DNA of 18,766 bases from Dissophora ornata (taxonomy: Eukaryota; Mortierellomycota; Mortierellomycetes; Mortierellales; Mortierellaceae): assembly GCA_025201705.1 (NCBI GenBank), contig MU617219.1, positions 1-18,766 of the forward strand. The letters run 5' to 3'. Under the pieces are notes generated by a model. It searched no databases. It saw only the letters and a list, made by a program, of their open reading frames with translations, and was not told where the DNA came from. How positions within the stretch are numbered: position 1 is the first letter of the stretch; each line of letters begins with the position of its first letter. Position numbers and translations under genes: made by a program. Below, piece after piece: positions 1 to 13,477 of the stretch.

Positions 1-2
1 CT

Positions 3-8
3 TTTATT
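3..8 (-). terminator. Candidate polyadenylation signal of the kinase gene
   Basis: The minus strand reads AATAAA here, about 130 bases past the kinase stop codon (TAA at 138-136). The stretch between is A/T-rich with a G run, as expected for a fungal 3' untranslated region. Only the hexamer is seen, so the real cleavage site is unknown and may lie outside the window. Confidence 0.35.
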
Positions 9-135
9 ACTTTGTGATTATTGAAGACGGCAAATAGCGCCATATCCATATTCTTTTTGAAAAACAGGGAGGGGTGGGGGGTTTTTTTTTAAAAATATGC
101 ATATGTTTATATTTTTTGGTCTTCATCAAAGTTAT

Positions 136-3844
<3,709 letters not shown>

Positions 3845-4012
3845 ACGTCTTTTAGACTCGACAGAAGACAACTAGCGTGGCTGAACAAAAGGATTCGTTG
3901 TTGTTTGTGGAGGGCATGATGAGTTTAGTCTGCATAAAAATAGATGCATTGCTTTTTCGGAAAAGAGGAGTTGCAGGAATGCAGTCAAGGGCAGACCATT
4001 GCAGATCTCTTT

Positions 4013-4070
4013 CCCCCCCCCCCCCCCCCCCCCCCCACCCCCCCCCCCCCCCTACCCCCCCCCCTCCCAC
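4013..4070. repeat. Near-pure poly-C tract (G-rich on the kinase coding strand)
   Basis: Almost 60 bases are C, broken only by A at 4037, TA at 4053-4054, T at 4065 and A at 4069. The tract ends about 170 bases upstream of the kinase ATG. On the minus strand it is a set of G runs separated by single bases, a composition able to form G-quadruplexes. Its true length is doubtful, because long homopolymers are easily miscounted. Confidence 0.9.
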
Positions 4071-4482
4071 CGGTGCCTGACTCGACGCCTGTGCTTTGGC
4101 GCAATGGTCGATGACTGTGTTGTGGAGCATGAACAACGAACAATGAAATAAAGGAGTGTTTACCGTGGCAGAAATGTATTGAATGCCCAGTTGAGGTCGA
4201 TGAAGCCATGCAGCTGATGCAGTGCGTGGGAGGCGTGTAATCAGAGGCAGGGGAAGAGGAGGGAGGGAGGAGAGGGAGAGAGGAGAGGGCAGGAAGGCGA
4301 TGGGTGGATGGAGGTGTCTAGGGTATGACTGTATGCATGGAAAGAAAAGAGATGGGAAGCGTGATGGGAATAGGCGAAATGGTGCACACAAAGAAAAAGG
4401 AAACTCTAAACGAAGACACGAATCTGCATTGTTTCAACAAGCATGCCGTACCGGTTATTTTTGTTTTTTTTTCACTCTTGCA

Positions 4483-4526
4483 ATGATGATGATGGATGAT
4501 GGATGATGGTGATGATGGGGATGATG
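4483..4526. repeat. Imperfect GAT/GGAT repeat
   Basis: A short array of GAT and GGAT units (ATGATGATGGATGATGGATG and onward) lies in the intergenic region. It gives His/Ile/Ser runs when read in frames of the minus strand, which partly explains an open frame there. Confidence 0.75.
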
Positions 4527-6756
4527 TCCCGGTGGCCGTGTCGATCGCTTGCTGCATCGATCGTTGGTCGCTCAGTAAGTGGCCGACCGCTGCTGGCGTG
4601 GGGTGGAATTTTATTACGCAAAAGAGAACAACGACGAACCAGCGCCTGTCTCGCCATAGACCGCCATCGTCACTTTCCCGCCAGGTTCTCTCCCGCCTTA
4701 TGGTTGGTCCCCCCAATATATCGCAATCAAACTCACGGCCGGATGCTAAACTTACACACTGGCCCAGGGCCCCCACGTCCCAGGTGCAGCCCCACTCCAT
4801 CTGCATGTCCCCTGCATCCCAATTGCTCCGATCGATATGAAAAACGATCATGATAGACGAATGATGTTTGCCATCGTGCCATCGTAGGGCTGATCGCACC
4901 AATAAGACTTGGGAATCCACTGCAAGCACAACGTTCTGAAGCAGTCCGCAGACGCGCCCTGTACCGAACACACAGTTGAGACAAACAAGAATTACGCGAC
5001 GACAATGCACATGTCTACACTTTGTCGTCGCTGCTACTGCTGCTGCTGTGTCGTCGCTGTATCCATGCGCATTCACGTCATCTTTCTCGGATCGCACTCG
5101 AGGAGTCGTGCTCCTTACAACGTAACTGCTCGCACTCAGTCCCGTTGGCTTCAGAATCTGCCGCTCTTTTTCTCCACCCCTCATGCCAATCTACACGAAA
5201 ATTAAAAAAACTAACTATTGTACACATGTACACAGGTCGATGAGAATGACACACAGTGGGGGGCAGACCAATTCTGATATCCTTGTACCTCGTGTGCTGA
5301 CATTACTGCATGCCATAGTTCTTGGGACGCCTACACTCTTGCCGCCACCTGAAGGTTAGAAAACTGGCATGCCAACCCCTGGGAGGATGCTCTCCTGCGC
5401 CCCCTGCTAAAGGTAATATCAACGGTGCGATCTCTGTAAAAGTCATGCTTCTCAAGGCCCTGTATCTGGAATATGACCTACAGGGTACTTTCCCACTAGG
5501 GTTCAGAGTAAAAAACCGGAACCAAGCATCTTGGACAAGGATGCAAAGCCTTCCCAAGTCATGTGCAGGTATGTAATAATTATGCGAGGGTTGCACCAAC
5601 AAGTTGTTTGCACCATTGGGGAAGCACTTTCTTTTTGGTAAACCACTCGGAAGCCACCGCATTGTCTATTAAAAAAGTGATCGAGAATTCTTTTTATTAA
5701 CAACACGCGACTGTTGTGATCTAACGCAATTGTATTAGAGCCTCAATTGATATACATTATTTTACATGCGGAATGAACAAGACAAATGAACAATGGACTG
5801 CTCCTGGTTTTGCCACGATAATGCTAGACAGCGTCTGCGCAGATCGCTTATTGTTCAATGAGCAAAGGGCAAACCTGTTGCAGGGCGTTAGTAGTAGATA
5901 ACCCTTGCAGGAACATCGATCGACTCGGAGAGACCCTCCAGATGGTAGACCGGGCCTGACGAGAACAGGCCAACCGATTCTCCGCTGGAAACATCGCCCT
6001 ACAAGATCTTGTCCAAGTCTGGCATTGCGAGTAGAGTCGCTTAAAACTGGAATATTGAAGATATTGATTTGCAAGTTGAAGATTGTTGTTCTAGATACAT
6101 GATACATTAGCGTAATTGCATTCTTCTTGTTGTGGCACGTAGCATCATTAGCCTCTGCCCGTTGTATCGCTTGTGGTGTGAGTTGTGCGATAATAGTAGT
6201 CTCAGAGTACGACTCAACTCGTTGTTGAGCGGCATGGTGTTCATCATGTTTTTTGCGCCCTTCATTCTCCCTCATGAATGCTAGGACCAAGCCCGCTTTC
6301 TGTCAATTCTAAATGGATGAACGACTTGTACTTTGTGGGCACTGCGGCTGTAGCGATAGGACCCTGACCACGCCGTACTGTAACATGGCAATTAGGGAGA
6401 GTGGTGGGACAGGATGTAAACGACGAGAGCCCTGTTTTCGATGGGATGGATTGAAAAAAAAACTGATATGAGGAAGAGAAACACAGCGCTAGTCTTGACT
6501 TGCCATGTGCATGTGTCAGCACGCGTCCAGTAATCATCAATTTGCGATAACTCTATGATATTGCTGGCAGTATATGTCCATTGATCGCCAAGTGCCGAAG
6601 CGGTGTCTGCATTCGGAGGGTTATGGGATTCGTGGCCATCCCCTCAGTAGGCGTTAAATATAGGTTAATACGTGTGTACTGTACTTGTGATATTCCAAAA
6701 TGCTCTCAGGAATGACAGCAACTTATTATATTAACCTTGTTCGTCTCCTGGCATGG

Positions 6757-6800
6757 GAGAAAGAGATGTGAGAAAGAGATGTGACAAGAGATGTGAGAAG
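6757..6800. repeat. Tandem repeat, 13-base unit, about 3.4 copies
   Basis: Two exact copies of GAGAAAGAGATGT (6757-6769 and 6770-6782) are followed by a 12-base variant GACAAGAGATGT (6783-6794) and a partial copy to 6800. It lies in the AT-rich middle of the divergent intergenic region, followed by a CT-rich stretch. Confidence 0.85.
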
Positions 6801-7288
6801 GCTCCCTTCCTTCTTCCGCTGACTCTTTTCTAGCTTTCCCGATGGTGGGCCCTGTCTTGGCGCAAGACTAATATGCTAGTGCAAAAGAGGGGAGTGGTGA
6901 GCGGAAGCGGCCGTTGTATCATTAATACACGCAGGGGTTTGGGGGGGCTGCTTTGTTTCGGAGCCCTTGAATTTTTTTTTTCTTCGATTTACGAAATGGC
7001 TAGAGCTTTGGGTGCTCTTGCACTTGAGAATGACGAGATCCAATAGTCCACAGTTTGTCGGGGTCTGTCTACTGCCGATGCGGTGGCGCATATGAGCGAC
7101 GGAGTAGGCCCTTCGATAGGAGGAGCACGGACAATATGCAAAGGCATAAAGGCATATTGGATGGGGTCGATGCACTGCGCCAGGCAGCACCGCATGTCTG
7201 AGTGCAATTTGGCGTATTTACCATTGTGCACCCAGCGCCGCCTAATGATCGCTCGTGGGTGTGCGGCTGTTCATTTAATTGCAAAGGC

Positions 7289-7331
7289 ACTTACACACAT
7301 TCACACACACTGTCTACACACACACACGCGG
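7289..7331. repeat. CA-rich microsatellite
   Basis: Interrupted CA dinucleotides lie about 400 bases upstream of the ATG at 7734, just before a T-rich, TATA-like stretch. This is probably promoter-proximal simple sequence with no coding role. Confidence 0.7.
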
Positions 7332-7356
7332 ACAGGTGGTTTTTTTTGGGTTTTTT

Positions 7357-7364
7357 TATATTTT
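7357..7364 (+). promoter_or_regulatory. Possible TATA-like element of the 7734 gene
   Basis: The plus strand reads TATATTTT inside a T-rich stretch, about 370 bases before the start codon at 7734 and about 80 bases before the pyrimidine-rich leader begins. Position and composition are compatible with a fungal core promoter, but the transcription start is unknown and T-rich runs are common here. Confidence 0.25.
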
Positions 7365-7436
7365 CACCCGCCGACCCAACGGCGATTCCTTTTTTTTTAA
7401 TAATGTAATACTGCAATAATGCACCACACATCCACA

Positions 7437-7451
7437 CCCCTTTTCTCTTTT

Positions 7452-7483
<32 letters not shown>

Positions 7484-7495
7484 CTCTCTCCTCAT
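7437..7495 (+). repeat. CT-rich tract in the leader of the 7734 gene
   Basis: About 60 bases are almost wholly C and T, with long (CT)n runs. CT blocks are frequent just upstream of transcription starts or within 5' leaders in filamentous fungi; that role is inferred. A 16-base A tract (7664-7679) follows before the ATG, so the leader holds two slippage-prone runs. Confidence 0.8.
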
Positions 7496-7733
7496 CCAAC
7501 CACCATTGCATTCAATCCCATTCCTTGGATTGCTCCTCTTGATTCTCGCCCTTGCGAGAACCCGATCCTGTGTTTTTATATTCATCGCCATTTGTCCTTC
7601 CCTCCGCAACAGCCAGGCGTACCTGTCTTGTACCTGTTTCACTCTACCGCGTCTCGTTCCTGAAAAAAAAAAAAAAAAACTACCTTAACCGCGATTCAGC
7701 TTTCGATTTGAATCCATTCACCACACGCCCATC

Positions 7734-10700
7734 ATGTCCAACAACACCCTCTACCCTCCTCCCTCCCCCTCAAATAATACGCCTAGGCCAATGCAGGCAA
7801 ATCAACAGTTTCAGCAGCAGCAGCAGCAGCAACAGTACCAACAGCCGCACCCGCAATACCAGCAACAGCAGCAGCAGCAGCAACACCAGCAATACCAGCA
7901 ACACCAACAACACCAGCAACACCAGCAACACCAGCAGCAACAGCAGCAATACCAGCAACAACAGCGACAACAGCAGCAGCAGCTGAACCCGGCCGTCTGG
8001 TCACCCCAGGCATCGCCCACGCCAGAGTCGCCGTCGTCGTCCAACTCAATCAACTTCTCGGGCCAACAGCCTCTCCTGTCCCCTGCCAAGGATGCACACT
8101 CACCTCTTCGGCCCATCACACCAGTCAGGAACGCAAGCTTGCGTCGCCCGCCGTCCCAGAACGAGTCTCGCCACCAGCAACCCGCCAGCTCTCTAAATCA
8201 GACCTACAACAGCAACAGCAGCATTAGCACATCCGGCAGCAACATGCCCTATCAGCCCGAGACGGACGGTGGCAGCCCGAGCCAGAGCCCTGATCCACGC
8301 CAACCATATGTGTCCCACTCAAATGCATCCTCGCCTCTCAACTCAAACCAAATCCGGTCCCAGTCATCTACCCCTAGTAGCGGCTCGATGGGGGGTAGCC
8401 CCCATTCAAGCGGCTACTTTGAAGGCAAGCCAATGTCCCAAGGCGATTCCGGCTCTCACCTCACTGTAGCCTCGTCCCCAAATCTGCAACGGTCCAATAG
8501 CAAGGTGTCTACTCTCTTGCGCTCTCGCAGTCGATCAGGATCTTCCTCTCCTTCCTCTCCCCCTCAACACCCCCTGAGACGACAGACTTCCATCTTAAAA
8601 AACGGCTCTAAAGATGCACCTTATCTCTCAGGCGGCAAGAATCTTCACGGGTTGAACAACCTCGAGAGCTTGAGCCACACCTGGGAGCCTTCTAGCCCAA
8701 ATCCAGCTTCCGGGACACCTACAGCAGCCTCACCGTCGCTTTCACAGTTTGGCTCGGCGTCCAACTTGAGAGCTCTGGCGGCAGCGGCCACACCGGCGTC
8801 GTCGGCGCCTCCGAGTCCGATGAAAAGCCAGGATTCGTTTGGTAGTACAGTTCTCTCGCCGGGCGAAGGACCTGGTTTGCATGGCGCAACAGCAGGGAGT
8901 GAATCTGCTCAAGCTGCTCAGGTGCGTGTGAGAGCCTTGTTTTGTGCATTATGAGCACAATGGCGGGGTCGCACACACTGGAGGTCCGCTCGCTGTTTCG
9001 ATTCCTTTGCGACCGATTTTGCTCACAATTTGTTTTTCTTTTTTCCTTTTTCTTTTTTGTTTTCTCGTAACCGTCCATACAGCCACCATCGTCCCTGCAG
9101 TCCCTGCAGGAGCAAAAGGAGGAGGAGGAGACCACCCATGTTCTCAGCCGTGATTCAGGCAACTACAAGGTATGGTGAGCATAGAGTCGTCGAGCGCTTG
9201 GAATCAAACACATGGACAGTGCAGCAATTAACTCTTCTTATTTGGTGGCGTGGATATTTCCCACACAGGTCCCTGTTCCTGCCTCACCTGTGGTTTCACC
9301 TAGCATGGGACCGTCTCCAGCCAGCTCTGCGCACAATACATTCAACTTTTTAAACTCGGACCCAACGCTATCGCGATCTACCTCCAGGAGACGCCCAGCT
9401 CCCCCCACCCAACTGCAACCCAACCAGATTGCTACGCAGTCAGCTCTCTCTCCACAGGTCATGGCCTCGCCGGTATCACCCGGCCGCCGCTATCCAAATC
9501 ACCGGTGGGATAACGCCCTCCCTTCTTTGAACACCGACCCCCAAGCTCAGGCGGGACCTGAGTATGAACACGGCCAAGGACAGGATCAACATGAGGATGG
9601 CGACTACGAGGATGAAGGCATCAACGACGACACAGATGGCGATGGCCTCTCTGGGACCGAGGATCAGGCCGAGCGCCGACGTCGTCGCGAGAGATCTCGT
9701 GACAGGGCTGGGGCCGATGGCGGCCCTTTCACTCCCACACGATCTGCACCCCAGCCCCCAAACGGTGGCGCTGCGATTCCAAAGACGCGTGAGGCTGAAA
9801 TCGCCCACATCATGTACATCCAACAGCAACAGGCCTTGTTTTTGCAGGAAAAGGCCATGAACCCACCTCTAAAAACCAAGGGAAGCAACGGAAATCTGTC
9901 GGGTGGCAATTCTGATGGATCAAAACCCCGTCGAAAGCTGTCTCGTCATCGCAAGCAGATTTCGGTGATCAGTGAGCCCAAGCTAGTCTCGAGTACCAAC
10001 CAAGTCAAGACCGTTCCCATTGTACGCCCTGCAGATCAGTCCGACAACGAAGATGCAGGAACAAAGTCCGAATACACTAGTGGAGGAGAGGGCATCAAGA
10101 AAACGGTCCGAAAAATGCGCCGTGCCGTCCGTCATGCAGCAAACGGCGTGTTCAATGACGACGATTCAGATCGCGAAGAGGCTCAGGGGTCCAAAAGCGA
10201 CGCAGAAAAGAAGGGTGGATTGAAGCAGCTGAAGGCTCTGAAGAGTAAGCTTGCAAAGAAGCTGAATCGCCCAAGTCATGGTGGCGCTTCTCCAAGACAA
10301 GATGAGCAAGCTGGCGCGAACGAGAATAGGGAGAATGATGGCGGTCGTGGACCTGTCCAGTTCTTTTCAGAGGATAACCTTCGATCTAGATATCTTGCTC
10401 AGGAGCAGGAGGGTGGAAACAGCTTTGCTGCCATGGGTGCGTCGTTGCGGAGGAGCAACACCACCCGAGATGGCGGATCAACTTCCGGGTTCCATCGCCG
10501 AGGCGACCAAGATGATGGAGATAAGCAAGAGTACGAATCAGGCGATGAGGAGAAAACGAGTAAAGACGGCGAACCTATTTCTCCTGAGCAAGAAGATGAC
10601 GAGGATACGGCTGCGAAGGCAAGGATGGCCAAATTCGGCAGCAGGACCTTTGACAAGGATGAGATGATGGAGGTAAAGGACGGTACAGGCGAGTCCTTCT

Positions 10701-13094
10701 TCCTCCCTCGCTGGGACTTTGATCCTAGAGCTGATGAGCTAGGATCCTCCAAGTCGGTGATCAGTGTCCAGTCCAGCAAAAAGTTGGAAAGGTCAGCCTC
10801 TAGCTCTACCATAACTTCCACCAAAATGGCCAAGCCTGCAACATCCATGGCTGAGCGCATGCAGGGTTCAGCAGTAGTGGAAGAGGAGACTACGGAAAGC
10901 GCAGAGTCCGCCACCAAACCAGAGGCTGATGGTACTACGGAATCTGCTCAGCCCAAGGAATCTTCAACCGAATTGACCGTGGATGACAAAGAGTCGGCAA
11001 TTGCGGAGGATGACAATGAGTCTGGCTCCAAGAAACTCACTTGGGGAGAGAGTATTCTTGGTTCTTTATCGTCTGGTACGCAAGCAGATCAAGATGCACC
11101 AGAGGCTGAAGCACCGGGGCATGCCTCGGATGCCAGTGCTGCAGCATCGGCCTCCTCTTCGTCAGGACTAAACTCGCGAGCGTCCATGGTGAGCGAAGCT
11201 TCTTCGAACGTGTCTTCGGTGGGCGGTATTGTCGTGGCCCAGGTCCTGACACGCCAATCGTCCATGAGAAGGAACTTCAAGCGCAACGGTAGCGAGGACC
11301 AAAAGGTGGAGGAAGAGCACAACCAAGTCTCGAATGAATCCAAGACGGAGCCTAAAAGCCCCGCCTCTGGCGAAAATTCGTCCCCTCTCGGACTGGGGAT
11401 CCTGCTTCCATCCCCCGAGACGGACACATTCCAGGGTCCCTTGGATGAGACGCGTCAGCAAGAGCCTCAGGCGGAAGAAAAACAGCTTCCCCCTCTTCCC
11501 CAGGAGGGTAAGTATTTAGCAGAAAGTCTTTTTTATATTCTTCGTTGAAATCATTGAGCAAAGTAGTAATCGTTTGTTATCTCTTGATCCAGTACGTCCC
11601 GAATCGACACCGTCAGACCCCAAGTCCCTGGGCTCTGTGACCGTGCGTCCACTCTCGCCCATCCGTCGCGCAACAGGCAGCTTGGGAAGATCTCCCTCGA
11701 TGGCCAGCGTGTCTTCTTTCATGCCCGGCCCATCAACACCACCAGCGAGCACGAACACTTTGATTGGATCACCTCTGGAGGGCCATGAATTAGCGGCTGC
11801 GAAAGCTGGTGTTGAACGGGAACTCAGCATCAAGAAGGATGGACTCCGCAAGCTTTCCCTTGGTGCGTTCACCCTTCCACAGGCACCTACATCCCCCCTT
11901 CCCTCGCCTGCTCTCCCCGCGACTTTTCCAGTGGCACCCATTCCAGCCGTTCTCGCACGTCAAGGTTCCCATCTGACCGAGCGAGGATCGGTTCGATCCA
12001 CATATGCGGACAGCATCTACGATTGTTACGATTATGACTCTGGGTCCGAATATGAGAACCAAGCGGGTGGCAACGGTTCTTCTCTGTCTCTACCAATCTC
12101 GAGACAGGGCTCACTCAACAGTTCGCGAGTCCCTGATTTGGATAGCAAAACCACGGTTGCCGGACTTTCGACAGTGGACGAGATTGAGGGACCCTCAACT
12201 GGCGAGGCTAACATTACAACAGCGACCGCAGTTCTGACCCTTGGGGAGGCTTCGACTGTGGCTTTATCTTTGAGCAGCGAGCTCGGCAAAGATAAGGAGG
12301 TGATTGCAACGGAAACATCTGCTCCGGAAATGGAGGCGCCTGTGATCCGTCTTCGAGGGGCAGCTAAGAAGGATGATTCCGTTGACTACAAGGAGGAGGA
12401 GCATCATATCCACTACGAGGATCTCCCCGCAGCTGTGGCTTACCGCATGTCGATGATGACGACTGTCCCTGTGGACCCTGTCGGAGTTGCAGCCTCGCTC
12501 TCGAGTACGTTCTCGAGTACACTCTCGATTCCCTCGCGCCCTCCTCGTCACCCTATGAGACAAAGCCGACATGGTTCAATCAACACGCTGAGCATCGGTG
12601 GTAGCAGTGACCTGACTTCGGATTCCTGGGCGTCAAACTCGGTCCGGAATACGCGCGACGATCTTTCGGGATGGGGGGATGCAGACGACGATCTCGAGAG
12701 TCGAGATGGTCGTGATATTGCTCCTCTTCGCCGAGAGGACAGCGCCGCATCTTCAGGGTCACGCCAAAGTCGCGGTGGCCGTAGCGAAAGAACAATGTCA
12801 ATGATGACGGACAAGAGTCGTCTTAGCAATGCGCAGAGTGAGGATGGGATGCTGAGGAGACGTGGCTCAGAGGCTTCTTCGTCCTCGGTCCGATTTCCAA
12901 GGAACGAGAACTCTGCACTTACTCCCGCGGAGGTGATACGCAAGCAGTGGCACAGTGAGCGGAAGCGCGAGACCTGGGGATCGATTCAGTCATCATCTTC
13001 GGATGACGCCACGTCGTCGTCCTCGTCGCGATCATCGCATTTTTACTTTAATGGGCGTTCACCTTCCCCTTCGCCAACCGAGGAGGCGTTTTAA
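7734..13094 (+). CDS. Large disordered Ser/Gln-rich protein of unknown function, 4 exons, 1671 aa
   Basis: My exons are 7734-8921, 9083-9169, 9269-11507 and 11593-13094, with phases 0, 0 and 1 at the junctions and TAA at 13092. I do not recognise a family. The N-terminus (about 22-83) is a Gln tract broken by His and Tyr. A Ser/Pro-rich region follows, with basic SRSRSGS-type patches. Exon 2 (397-425) encodes a short acidic stretch ending RDSGNYK. An acidic block lies near 520-557 and is followed by an Arg run. An island of ordinary composition, EAEIAHIMYIQQQQALFLQE (600-619), is likely helical. Basic amphipathic segments lie near 702-715 and 741-757, and a Pro-rich PPLPQE stretch spans the exon 3/4 junction. 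The C-terminus is Arg/Lys-rich, then Ser-rich. I see no signal peptide, membrane segment or enzyme motif. It is probably an intracellular scaffold or phospho-regulated protein, but that is a guess. It is convergent with the transporter gene. Confidence 0.87.
7813..7982 (+). repeat. CAG/CAA repeat coding for a Gln/His/Tyr tract
   Basis: A repeat of CAG and CAA codons, with 9-base CAACACCAG-type units near 7903-7938, encodes Gln runs punctuated by His and Tyr at about residues 27-83 of the disordered protein. Mixed CAG/CAA use suggests that the tract is kept at protein level and is not just a pure triplet expansion. The mirrored Leu/Cys/Val-rich minus-strand frames here are artefacts of this repeat. 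Confidence 0.9.
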
Positions 13095-13195
13095 TGATTT
13101 TTTAAGAAAAAAAAAAAAGAAAAAAAGGAAAACGACAATACGAGAGGCGAGGTGTGAGATTTCACCATTCACCCCTTCGAACACGCACTCTCGAA

Positions 13196-13196
<1 letters not shown>

Positions 13197-13234
<38 letters not shown>
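13197..13234. repeat. 38-base poly-A tract
   Basis: An uninterrupted run of A lies about 100 bases after the stop codon of the disordered-protein gene. It is read as T on the transporter gene's coding strand. It is not flanked by target-site duplications or by a reverse-transcribed body, so I treat it as a simple repeat and not a retro-insert. Confidence 0.9.
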
Positions 13235-13236
<2 letters not shown>

Positions 13237-13273
13237 AAGAAACGAGCACAGAGTAACCTTGAACATTTTCATT

Positions 13274-13279
13274 TTTATT
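13274..13279 (-). terminator. Candidate polyadenylation signal of the transporter gene
   Basis: The minus strand reads AATAAA about 200 bases past the transporter stop codon (TAG at 13480-13478). It lies beyond the plus-strand AATAAA at 13354, so the two genes' 3' untranslated regions would overlap. Confidence 0.35.
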
Positions 13280-13353
13280 TCGCATTCACAAGAAAAGCAA
13301 CGCATACAATACATGATCAATCATTTCCCATTCCTTAGACTCCTAATATAAAA

Positions 13354-13359
13354 AATAAA
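13354..13359 (+). terminator. Candidate polyadenylation signal of the disordered-protein gene
   Basis: The plus strand reads AATAAA about 260 bases past the stop at 13094. The region is A-rich, so chance matches are likely. If used, the transcript would run to within about 100 bases of the transporter's stop codon. Confidence 0.35.
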
Positions 13360-13477
13360 GACAACTTCCTTTTCACGACACAACCCCGATTAATAATAAA
13401 AAAAACAAAAAAAAAAACAACGGGAACAACACAGAAGAAGAAAAAAAAAAAAAGACGAACAAAATATACAGCAGCAG

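Larger units (their letters stand above)
3845..7733. other. Head-to-head intergenic region, 3.9 kb, no defensible gene
   Basis: This separates the kinase start (3844, minus) from the disordered-protein start (7734, plus), so it should hold both promoters and both 5' leaders. I see homopolymers and microsatellites (listed separately), a CT-rich leader before 7734 and a TATA-like stretch near 7357. Open frames exist, the longest being 288 codons on the minus strand (5184-4318) and 177 codons on the minus strand (6290-5757). None shows a recognisable domain, convincing splice partners or protein-like low-complexity structure. I found no tRNA-like fold, terminal inverted repeats or transposase motifs. 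A non-coding RNA or a fast-evolving gene cannot be excluded. Confidence 0.6.
13095..13477. other. Tail-to-tail intergenic spacer with A tracts
   Basis: These 383 bases separate the stop codons of two convergent genes. The spacer is very A-rich on the plus strand and holds a 38-base A run (13197-13234) plus shorter A runs near 13110 and 13441. It must contain both 3' untranslated regions. I see no coding potential. Confidence 0.75.

Noticed and set aside
3852..4391. 179-codon minus-strand open frame upstream of the kinase
   Set aside because: Much of it is the poly-C tract read as Gly; it overlaps other frames and has no domain or splice link to the kinase start.
6590..6660. Segment with a GCCGAAGCGGT stretch resembling the D-arm of a type II tRNA
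   Set aside because: I could not fold an acceptor stem, anticodon arm and T-arm around it; there is no TTCGA-type T-loop at the right distance.
7419..7688. Open frames across the CT tract before 7734
   Set aside because: They are Ser/Leu runs generated by the CT dinucleotide repeat, probably in the 5' leader.
7770..8119. Long minus-strand open frames made of Leu/Val, Ala/Gly or Cys/Trp runs
   Set aside because: They are mirror frames of the CAG/CAA repeat in the plus-strand gene; a triplet repeat keeps all frames open.
10399..10917. 172-codon minus-strand open frame
   Set aside because: It lies fully inside exon 3 of the disordered-protein gene and shows only shadow composition (Ser/Leu/Val).
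13197..13234. Poly-A tail of a retro-inserted element
   Set aside because: There is no element body, no target-site duplication and no reverse-transcriptase or short-element promoter motifs next to it.
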